Positions 26,201 through 31,993 of a stretch of DNA of 39,859 nt are shown here, piece after piece (positions within the stretch are counted from its first letter, which is position 1; each line of letters begins with the position of its first letter). The stretch comes from an uncultured Clostridia bacterium (GTDB taxonomy: Bacteria; Bacillota; Clostridia; Lachnospirales; Lachnospiraceae), in NCBI GenBank assembly GCA_947643415.1, contig CANRWA010000032.1, positions 1-39,859 on the forward strand, given 5' to 3'. A program made the position numbers and the translations under genes. Under the pieces are notes generated by a model. That model worked only from the letters and a program-made list of their open reading frames with translations. It ran no database searches and was not told where the DNA came from.

Positions 26201-27221
26201 TCACGGAAAATTTGATGAGCTGAAGGCAAGCGTGGATTATGTCAGAGCGACAGAGTTTTTCACCGTTGTCGAATGCCAGAATTTCCGAGAGTCAAGGCTC
26301 GCCATGTTGGTAGATGCATATCTGAGATACTTCCTTTTGAATGGGGGACAGGATCCGTATCCAGAGAATGAATTTGATCGAAAATATAAGACTAAGAACG
26401 AAGGCGATTCGCAGAATAACGGCGATAATAGGAAGCCGGTAGGCGTTGTATTGACGGATGATGAAATGGCGGGCAAAAGCGTTACGACATCTGTCAAGAA
26501 AACGAAGCTCAAAGAATGGTATTCTGAGAGTAAAGCCTTGGCCTGCATGGTGAATACGGATTGTTTTGCATATGTTGATAACAAGCTTTGTGTATATGAC
26601 AAAAAGTATCTGGAACGCGACGAGAGCGGAAAACTGTTCTTTACTCAATATGCAAAAGATCATGAAGAAGAATGCTTTTTACAGTTTGTAATTGATGATG
26701 AAACCGGGGTTCTTCATTATATAACGCTTCCGAGTTCTATGGCTTGTAAATCATTCAATTATTATGATGAGCTTTCTGCATTGTCAGATGATGAGAAACT
26801 TAGCTTGGGGCTTGTCAGTGAGATATCAAATGAAATGCTGACTGCGATCAATGGGCTGGATTTCGGGGATGCATTGACCGCCCTCATGGACAAAAAGATA
26901 TGTGGTGTCACATTCAGAACATTGAAATCTACGACAGGTTTGGATAATACGACGGTCAGCAACATGAAAAAGGGTGTGAATCTGACAAAGTCAAATGTTA
27001 TATCTGCCTGCCTTGGTATCCATATTCCGTTCCGGGTAAGTAGCAGAATGTTGCAACTGGCAGAAACACCGATTGATCTCACTTTGCCGGGGAAGAAGGG
27101 TGAAGAGAATGGTGTGTATGATCAGATTCTGCATTTGAACTGGGCGGAGGATTATTCGGATACTTATGATGAATTAAAAGCGGATCATTATGAGCATCTG
27201 ATCCATCAACCACCAATTTAA
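23232..27221 (+). CDS. hsdR: Type I restriction endonuclease subunit with C-terminal HTH
   Basis: A 1329-residue HsdR. Order: PD-(D/E)XK nuclease (RGDLMLLINGMPVIHIELKRS, with D143, E157 and K159), SF2 translocase with Walker A TTGSGKT (about 298-304), DECH (about 409-412) and FGFTGTP, then the second RecA lobe (QMLTGFDSKWVNTLYLDK, FSRTNR). A glycine-rich stretch (GGGGGGRGG) precedes the helical region. The last about 120 residues carry a Cro/C1-like helix-turn-helix (TFRTLKSTTGLDNTTVSNMKKG...VISACLGIHIP) not usual for HsdR, which is commonly near 1000-1050 residues. GTG 23232 is chosen: AAAGGAGG ends eight bases upstream; GTG 23223 would overlap it. Terminators follow. Confidence 0.92.
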   Translation: MIFDKESDFEEAVISVLVERGWEPEVIRHPSEADLLKNWADILFNNNRQRNCLNECPLTDGEMQQIMEQIINLRTPLRLNGFINGRSVSITRDNPDDELHFGKEVSLKIYDRQEIAYGESRYQIVQQPHLNTKSPILNDRRGDLMLLINGMPVIHIELKRSNVPISDAYNQIIKYSHEGVFRGLFSLIQVFVAMEPKEAVYFANPGEDGIFNPAFFFHWADFDNVPINQWDKVTAGLLNIPMAHMLIGFYTIADTDDNLLKVMRSYQYYAAIGIADRVTKRNWKEDTPETQRGGHVWHTTGSGKTMTSFKSAQLIASSHDADKVVFLVDRKELGIQSLKEYRSFATETESVQATENTDILISKLKSDDQDNTLIVTSIQKLSNISEEMEGLRDADLKKIRSKRLVIIIDECHRSTFGEMLTTIKDTFKHSIIFGFTGTPIQDVNIKKDSTTTTIFGSEIHRYTLADGIRDKNVLGFDPYMVKIYDDSDLREQVALERAKAKSVVEVMRDKKKQKIFYKFMDSSQVKMEGEMVGNRWVKGIEDYIPNEQYQTEEYMMGVISDIKKKWLIYSRGRKFHAIFATSSIPEAVAYWRMMKKEMPELMITAMFDPTIDNESGTGTLDKEDGIVEMLEDYRDRLGQTFTIPTYDKFRKDVSLRLAHKKPYDRLEPDQQIDILIVVNQMLTGFDSKWVNTLYLDKVMQYENLIQAFSRTNRLFNESEKPFGIIKYYRRPNTMAKNIKAAVEAYSGNIPMGLFVDKLPRNLRNLNRIFEEIKEVFDAAGIKDFEHLPEEQSEKRKFAKLFNQFDTYLQAAKIQGFNWKQNIYPAEDGSDIVMLFDEMTYLILLARYKELAGGGGGGRGGDVPYDVQIHITEYDTAKIDAEYMNTRFEKFLKLIQGEYDQETLDKTLTDLHKSFSMLSTEEQKYANVFLHDVQAGNARIIPGKSFRDYISDLMKGAENARIKRVVRRLGCYERLLREMLARKVTKETIEAHGKFDELKASVDYVRATEFFTVVECQNFRESRLAMLVDAYLRYFLLNGGQDPYPENEFDRKYKTKNEGDSQNNGDNRKPVGVVLTDDEMAGKSVTTSVKKTKLKEWYSESKALACMVNTDCFAYVDNKLCVYDKKYLERDESGKLFFTQYAKDHEEECFLQFVIDDETGVLHYITLPSSMACKSFNYYDELSALSDDEKLSLGLVSEISNEMLTAINGLDFGDALTALMDKKICGVTFRTLKSTTGLDNTTVSNMKKGVNLTKSNVISACLGIHIPFRVSSRMLQLAETPIDLTLPGKKGEENGVYDQILHLNWAEDYSDTYDELKADHYEHLIHQPPI

Positions 27222-27243
27222 TATCATGAAATAAGCGAAAAGT

Positions 27244-27270
27244 AGATCGGAGAAATCCGGTCTATTTTTT
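27244..27270 (+). terminator. Terminator of the hsd operon
   Basis: AGATCGGA (27244-27251) and TCCGGTCT (27256-27263) form an 8-bp stem with one wobble and a GAAA tetraloop, then a T-run. It lies 22 bp after the hsdR stop. Confidence 0.85.
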
Positions 27271-27317
27271 GAATTTTTTTTGTTGAACTTTCTTCTATAG
27301 ATTCCAACGAGAGGATG

Positions 27318-27356
27318 GGCTTTGCGAGGTGACATCACTTTGCAGAGCCTATTTTT
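27318..27356 (+). terminator. Second hairpin terminator after hsdR
   Basis: GGCTTTGC...GCAGAGCC encloses an inner GGTGA/TCACT pairing, giving a near-continuous 14-bp stem (27318-27349), followed by TATTTTT. The second terminator may belong to the element backbone into which the hsd operon was inserted. Confidence 0.75.
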
Positions 27357-27455
27357 ATGCCGTTTTTGCTGTAGAACTTTTTTCAACGGGCAAAAATTGA
27401 AGCTGTGATATGCTCCAGAAAAATGCAGAAGTCAAGGAAGTAAAGAGGTGCTGAG

Positions 27456-27656
27456 ATGACAAGAAAAGAGAGAAGTAACTGGATCACAAATATTGAAAAT
27501 ACAGCTTCATTTATCGAGTCAGAGATTGGAACAGAAACGGTGAATTATGTCTTAGAAAAGTACGGAGCAAAGTCAATAGAGCAGATTGCATCCTCCGATT
27601 TATCTGAGGTTTTCAATGAATTATACGCAATCGAAGCGGATTTAAGATCCGGATAA
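27456..27656 (+). CDS. Small hypothetical element protein
   Basis: A 66-residue acidic, helical protein (MTRKERSNWITNIENTASFIESEIGTETVNYVLEKYGAKSIEQIASSDLSEVFNELYAIEADLRSG) with AAAGAGGTG before the ATG. Proteins of this look recur in clostridial integrative elements near the sigma-like factor, as here. No known activity. Intact. Confidence 0.65.
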   Translation: MTRKERSNWITNIENTASFIESEIGTETVNYVLEKYGAKSIEQIASSDLSEVFNELYAIEADLRSG

Positions 27657-28018
27657 CTAGAAAAAGATTGGCGAAAGCCGCTTAGAAAGATAGGTGGGAA
27701 ATCGGAAAACCAGGGTTTCTCATACCTATACCAGTAGGACAGTGGGTACGGATCAGAGTCCTCATCCATGGATGAAGGTTCTGATGGGTATCCGGCGGAT
27801 ATCCAAATAGCTATTTACAGATTTCATATCGGCCCATGATGCGCAGTGGACAGGATACGAACATATTGCATTCCAGACAGTTGCCAAAACGGCAGCGGCG
27901 GAAAGCGATGTGTATGTACCCATGGTTTACTGTGCTCTTTTTGCATTATGGGTACGTCGGGGGATGAGCCTGTCGGTGTCTTGTCTCACTGTCTCCGGGC
28001 CAGAAACGGAGGCAAAAG
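27657..28018 (+). other. Gene-poor leader before the sigma-like gene
   Basis: No gene I can support. It contains an 8-bp perfect inverted repeat, GTACCCAT (27916-27923) and ATGGGTAC (27958-27965). A plus frame open from about 27811 to 28046 (DAQWTGYEHIAFQTVAKTA...) lacks a start and overlaps the next gene. It may be a structured leader or a remnant. Confidence 0.4.
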
Positions 28019-28552
28019 ATGTTATTCAGGAAAACACCGACAAATGAGAGAGACAACTATGTGTACAGGTTCAATGAAGGGACGGTATCCGTTATTGCGG
28101 AAGGTGATGAGGCGGCAGTCTGGATCAAGTCGCTCCATTCCTTCGATGATGCTGAGGTCTACAACAATATCAAGAACAGCAGACCGCAGCTTGAGTCCTG
28201 GCAGAAGAAGGCTCTGGAAGAGTGGAAGTATCAGCATCCGGGCGAAGAGCCGGAGAAGAACTGGAACCTGTCGATGGACGGATTGATGATGACGGAGAAT
28301 CCGGACACAAGCATTTATGCGAAGCAGCTTGCGGAGATGACGGCGGAAGAGCCTGATCCGCAGAAGGAGCTTCTTTATGAGAAGCTGTCCGAGCTTACGG
28401 AGGATGACCAGGAACTATACCGCCTGTATTTCATTGAAGAGCGTTCACAGGAAGAGATCGCGAAGATGAAGGGCGTGTTGCAGAACACTATCTCCAAGAA
28501 GCTCCGCAGGATCAGGAAGCAGCTGACCGAGATGTGCAGGAAAGAAACTTGA
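28019..28552 (+). CDS. Sigma-70-like factor of integrative element type
   Basis: A 177-residue protein whose last about 50 residues form a sigma region 4-type helix-turn-helix (LTEDDQELYRLYFIEERSQEEIAKMKGVLQNTISKKLRRIRKQL). The N-terminal part (MLFRKTPTNERDNYVYRFNEG) lacks a clear region 2. Such short sigma-like proteins are a standard part of Tn1549-like and related clostridial conjugative elements, where they likely regulate element genes. GGAGGC lies upstream. A terminator follows. Intact. Confidence 0.8.
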   Translation: MLFRKTPTNERDNYVYRFNEGTVSVIAEGDEAAVWIKSLHSFDDAEVYNNIKNSRPQLESWQKKALEEWKYQHPGEEPEKNWNLSMDGLMMTENPDTSIYAKQLAEMTAEEPDPQKELLYEKLSELTEDDQELYRLYFIEERSQEEIAKMKGVLQNTISKKLRRIRKQLTEMCRKET

Positions 28553-28565
28553 AAAGTTTTTCCGG

Positions 28566-28593
28566 GAGGGGTTTAAAAAGCCCCTCTTTCTTT
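28566..28593 (+). terminator. Terminator after the sigma-like gene
   Basis: GAGGGG (28566-28571) and CCCCTC (28581-28586) form a GC-rich stem, followed by TTTCTTT. Confidence 0.8.
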
Positions 28594-28978
28594 GACTGGG
28601 ATATGTAAGGAAGAGGAACTTCCTACAGAAAGCGAGGTGGAAGGAATGGCATCCTACTGTACCCAAAAAGAACGGGAAAATATCCTAATTCGACAACGCC
28701 AGGGAATTGCTGCCATGAAAATTGTAGATGGGAGAAAAATATCCTTGAAAACAGGGCGCCCCACCGGAAGACCTGAAACCGACTATCCAGAAAATTGGGA
28801 TGATGTCTATCATAAATGGAAAAATGGAGGAAATAACTGCTGTGGCTTCGCTCCCAGACAGTTTCTTGGCCTAAAAACCTATACTTTCTATAGCTCGTTC
28901 ATCAGCATGAGGCGGAGCATCCAGCAAATTCTTCTTATTCGCTCCAATAATCTTCCGTTTCCTGTGTCGTTGTTTTAA
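28592..28978 (+). pseudogene. Serine resolvase remnant (C-terminal part)
   Basis: The open frame carries only the C-terminal third of a resolvase/invertase: MASYCTQKERENILIRQRQGIAAMK (long helix E), GRPTGRP, PENWDDVYHKWKNG, then ARQFLGLKTYTFY-like sequence of the C-terminal HTH. The catalytic N-terminal domain with its active serine is absent. Within the HTH the reading switches frame: EITAVAS appears one frame over, just after KWKNG, and the QFLGLKTYTFY piece is back in the original frame. So it has at least truncation plus small indels and cannot be active. It is a trace of the recombinase of some former element. Its 3' end overlaps the convergent toxin gene. Confidence 0.72.
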
Positions 28979-29282
28979 CACCAAACAATTTCCACATAAA
29001 ATCTTCCCTTTCATGAAAGATATCTGTGATCCGCACTGCATTTTCCTCAATCCGGTAAAAAGCATAATTATGCTGTACATACAGCATTCGGTAGTCACAG
29101 GGTATCCCTATAAGATTTTCTACAGACGGTTCTTTGTTTTCAAACTGTTGCAGAGTACGAAATTCCTTTGTCATTTCCCGGATTACGGCGTCTGCTTTTT
29201 CAGAGCCGTATTTGGCAGAAATCTCCTGCTTTATTTCGTGCAATTTTTCAATCGCATCTGGAGAGTATTGTAATTTTTTCAA
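28935..29282 (-). CDS. RelE/ParE-family toxin
   Basis: A 115-residue protein, MKKLQYSPDAIEKLHEIKQEISAKYGSEKADAVIREM..., with the RelE/ParE layout: N-terminal strand, helical hairpin, then strands IPCDYRMLYVQHNYAFYRIEENAVRITDIFHEREDFM. Family toxins either cut mRNA on the ribosome (RelE) or poison gyrase (ParE); which one cannot be told here. ATG 29282 overlaps the antitoxin stop by 4 bp, so the toxin is translated from the antitoxin message. Intact. Confidence 0.85.
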   Translation of the reverse strand: MKKLQYSPDAIEKLHEIKQEISAKYGSEKADAVIREMTKEFRTLQQFENKEPSVENLIGIPCDYRMLYVQHNYAFYRIEENAVRITDIFHEREDFMWKLFGVKTTTQETEDYWSE

Positions 29283-29539
29283 TCAGATACCCCCAGTTCC
29301 TTCTCTGCTTCATCTACAGAAATCCATCCCTCTTTGTCTGCCCGTTCCTCTGCTTTCCTCAGTTTGGACACTAAGGTATAAGCCGCCCGATAGCGGTCAA
29401 GCTCATCAATCTCTGCCATGGTAAGGATTCCATACTCGCCATGACCGTTCCGTGTAAGATAAACCCTCTTTGATGCATCTACCTGTTTTAATACTTCTGT
29501 GTAATTCCTTAAATCTGATATTGGCTTAATATTGGGCAT
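29279..29539 (-). CDS. Phd/RelB-type antitoxin
   Basis: An 86-residue protein, MPNIKPISDLRNYTEVLKQVDASKRVYLTRNGHGEYGILTMAEIDELD, a standard Phd/YefM DNA-binding half, then a basic and acidic helical tail that should wrap the toxin (KAEERADKEGWISVDEAEKELGVSD). Start ATG 29539 has AAAGGAG upstream on the minus strand; the frame continues further back, but through the promoter. It precedes and overlaps the toxin gene. It should neutralise the toxin and repress the pair through the inverted repeat at 29585-29616. Confidence 0.88.
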   Translation of the reverse strand: MPNIKPISDLRNYTEVLKQVDASKRVYLTRNGHGEYGILTMAEIDELDRYRAAYTLVSKLRKAEERADKEGWISVDEAEKELGVSD

Positions 29540-29560
29540 GTCGATCAACTCCTTTGCTTC

Positions 29561-29616
29561 ATTATATACAATATAGGATGTCCTTGCAAGCAAATTCGCG
29601 TGTGAATTTACTTGCA
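29561..29616 (-). promoter_or_regulatory. Promoter and operator of the toxin-antitoxin pair
   Basis: On the minus strand, -35 TTGCAA (29584-29589) and -10 TATAAT (29561-29566) are 17 bp apart. Overlapping the -35 is an imperfect 13-bp inverted repeat, TGCAAG-C-AAATTC and GAATTT-A-CTTGCA (29585-29616), a typical antitoxin operator. Confidence 0.75.
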
Positions 29617-29665
29617 TAAAATGCCAAAAGAATAGTTGTTTGCAGAAAATCCCGAAAATAATCCT

Positions 29666-29715
29666 GAACAAATGTTTGTTTGCGCATAGACAAATGACAA
29701 GTATTATGCTACAAT
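29666..29715 (+). promoter_or_regulatory. SOS-type promoter of the intact uvrB
   Basis: GAACAAATGTTT (29666-29677) is a LexA box with one mismatch. Nine bases later comes -35 TAGACA (29687-29692), a 17-bp spacer and an extended -10 TGC-TACAAT (29707-29715). The layout matches the stranded promoter at 6603-6652 base for base in spacing, so both derive from one ancestral uvrB promoter. Confidence 0.72.
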
Positions 29716-29974
29716 GAGCAAAGTGACAGTCGAGCTTGCTTGGACCGGCATTTTGCGAATGCTTTCATCGAGACGTTAGTCGAGATGTTACAATAAAAGC
29801 CGTTGTATCCCAAGTTTTTCCGTTCGATTTTATCTTGTCCGCATAGTTTGGAAAACCCGGCTGAGTAACCAAAATTCGTGTAATGGATATTTTTTAAGAA
29901 ATGGAATACTTAAACTGTACGAATTGCGGGCGAAATATCGAACTTTTTGATTATGGATGTTGGAGGTGATGTTT
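29716..29974 (+). other. Long uvrB leader with insert and 23-codon frame
   Basis: About 260 bp separate the promoter from uvrB, against 64 bp in the left copy, so about 195 bp has been added. It contains the right copies of the 11-bp and 18-bp repeats and a 23-codon frame at 29901-29969 ([20 protein letters not shown]..., a zinc-ribbon-like CxxC) that ends inside the uvrB ribosome site. Whether it is translated is unknown. Confidence 0.45.
29837..29883 (+). repeat. 18-bp terminal-region repeat, right copy
   Basis: TAACCAAAATTCGTGTAA (29866-29883) is identical to 7133-7150. GTCCGCATAGT (29837-29847) is the inverted copy of the 11 bases at 7110-7120, with an 18-bp instead of a 12-bp gap to the main repeat. 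Confidence 0.65.
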
Positions 29975-31975
29975 GTGCAAACTGCACAAAATATCTTTAA
30001 ATTACACAGCGAATACAAGCCCACCGGTGACCAGCCACAGGCCATAGAGGCCCTCGTAAACGGATTCAAAGAAGGCAACCAATTCCAGACTTTACTAGGT
30101 GTCACAGGCTCTGGAAAGACCTTCACGATGGCGAACGTCATCCAGCAGCTAGGCAAGCCCACTTTGGTAATAGCGCACAATAAAACACTGGCGGCCCAAC
30201 TGTACGGGGAGTTCAAGGAGTTCTTCCCTGAGAATGCGGTGGAGTATTTTGTGTCCTATTATGATTATTATCAGCCAGAAGCCTATGTGCCCTCCACGGA
30301 TACCTATATTGAGAAGGATTCTGCTATCAATGATGAGATTGACAAGCTTCGGCATTCTGCCACAGCAGCATTGACAGAGCGGAATGATGTCATTATTATT
30401 TCCAGTGTATCCTGTATCTATGGGCTGGGAAGTCCTATTGATTATCAGAACATGACAGTATCACTCCGGCCAGGCATGGAACGCGACCGCGACGAAGTAA
30501 TCCGCAAACTCATAGATATTCAATACACAAGAAACGATATGGATTTTCACCGTGGCACATTCCGTGTCAGGGGGGATGTGGTGGAGATCTTTCCGGCATC
30601 GGCGACAGACCGTGCCCTGCGGGTGGAATTTTTTGGGGATGAGGTGGACCGGATACAGGAGATTGATGTGCTGACAGGAGATGCCGTCAGCCAGTTAGAG
30701 CACATGGTTGTTTTTCCTGCCTCTCATTATGTAGTATCACAGGATAAGATGGAACGGGCAATACAGGGGATTGAGGCAGAACTGAAAGAACGGGTTTCTT
30801 ATTTTAAAAGTGAGGACAAGCTGATCGAGGCACAGAGAATTTCAGAACGGACGCATTTTGATATAGAGATGATGCGGGAAACAGGTTTTTGTTCCGGCAT
30901 TGAAAATTATTCTATGCATCTGAGCGGCTTAAACCCAGGAGATACGCCCCATACACTGATGGATTATTTTCCAGATGATTTTCTGATCATTATTGATGAG
31001 TCACATATTACAGTTCCGCAGGTAAGAGGTATGTATGGGGGAGACCAGTCAAGGAAGACGACATTGGTAGAATATGGCTTTCGGCTGCCATCTGCCAAGA
31101 GCAACCGGCCTCTGAATTTTGAAGAGTTTGAGGGGCATATTAATCAGATGCTTTTTGTGTCAGCAACCCCATCCGAGTATGAGCAATCCCATGAACTGCT
31201 TCGTACAGAACAGATCATCCGTCCTACAGGGCTTCTGGATCCGGAGGTTATCGTTCGCCCGGTGAAGGGACAGGTGGATGACCTGCTGGGAGAGATACGG
31301 AGAGTGACGGAAAAAAAAGGAAAGGTGCTTGTCACCACACTGACAAAGCGTATGGCAGAAGATCTTACAAAATATCTGCAGGAAGTTGGTGTCAGAGTGC
31401 GGTATCTTCACTCTGATATTGATACACTGGAGCGTTCGGAGATTATTCGGGATATGCGCCTGGATGTATTTGATGTGCTGGTGGGGATCAACCTGCTGAG
31501 AGAGGGCCTGGATATCCCGGAGGTGTGTCTGGTGGCGATTCTGGATGCTGATAAGGAAGGTTTTCTGCGTTCTGAGACATCGCTGATCCAGACCATTGGG
31601 CGGGCGGCTCGGAATGCGGAAGGGCGGGTCATCATGTATGCCGACAGTGAAACGGAATCTATGCAGAAGGCGATCCGCGAGACGAACCGCCGCCGGAAGG
31701 TACAGCAGGCGTACAACGAAGAGCATGGTATTACACCGCAGACTATAAAGAAGGCTGTGCGTGACCTGATACGCATTTCCCAAAAAGCACCAACAGATAT
31801 CATGGAAGAAGAGAAAGATCCAGAATCCATGAGTGCAGAAGAGCTGCAGAAGGCGATCCGGAAGATCATGAAAAATATGAATAAGGCAGCGACAGACCTT
31901 AACTTTGAACTGGCAGCAGAGCTGCGGGATAAGATGATTGAATATAAAAAGTATTTACAGGAAATTGAAAGATAG
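29975..31975 (+). CDS. uvrB: Excinuclease ABC subunit B
   Basis: A complete 666-residue UvrB. Walker A GVTGSGKT (42-49), the damage-binding beta-hairpin region [21 protein letters not shown], helicase motifs ([27 protein letters not shown]) and the C-terminal UVR motif that binds UvrA/UvrC ([20 protein letters not shown]). UvrB is loaded by UvrA at lesions and positions UvrC for dual incision. GTG 29975 is chosen: GGAGG at 29962-29966 gives 8-bp spacing, and the left copy uses a GTG at the same place. The first about 100 codons appear to have arrived with the inserted DNA; from about 30218 the sequence should be the original host gene. It lies in an operon with uvrA. Confidence 0.96.
   Translation: MQTAQNIFKLHSEYKPTGDQPQAIEALVNGFKEGNQFQTLLGVTGSGKTFTMANVIQQLGKPTLVIAHNKTLAAQLYGEFKEFFPENAVEYFVSYYDYYQPEAYVPSTDTYIEKDSAINDEIDKLRHSATAALTERNDVIIISSVSCIYGLGSPIDYQNMTVSLRPGMERDRDEVIRKLIDIQYTRNDMDFHRGTFRVRGDVVEIFPASATDRALRVEFFGDEVDRIQEIDVLTGDAVSQLEHMVVFPASHYVVSQDKMERAIQGIEAELKERVSYFKSEDKLIEAQRISERTHFDIEMMRETGFCSGIENYSMHLSGLNPGDTPHTLMDYFPDDFLIIIDESHITVPQVRGMYGGDQSRKTTLVEYGFRLPSAKSNRPLNFEEFEGHINQMLFVSATPSEYEQSHELLRTEQIIRPTGLLDPEVIVRPVKGQVDDLLGEIRRVTEKKGKVLVTTLTKRMAEDLTKYLQEVGVRVRYLHSDIDTLERSEIIRDMRLDVFDVLVGINLLREGLDIPEVCLVAILDADKEGFLRSETSLIQTIGRAARNAEGRVIMYADSETESMQKAIRETNRRRKVQQAYNEEHGITPQTIKKAVRDLIRISQKAPTDIMEEEKDPESMSAEELQKAIRKIMKNMNKAATDLNFELAAELRDKMIEYKKYLQEIER
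30218..30258 (+). repeat. 41-bp identical tract, right copy (candidate attR)
   Basis: Identical to 6975-7015 and lying inside the coding sequence of the intact uvrB. If it is the recombination site, the inserted segment is 23,243 bp. Confidence 0.55.
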
Positions 31976-31993
31976 ACAGCATGGAGGGAAAAC

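Noticed and set aside
27811..28046. 75-codon open frame leading into the sigma-like gene
   Set aside because: It lacks an ATG with a ribosome site, ends inside the sigma-like gene and contains an inverted repeat; kept only as a note in the leader entry.
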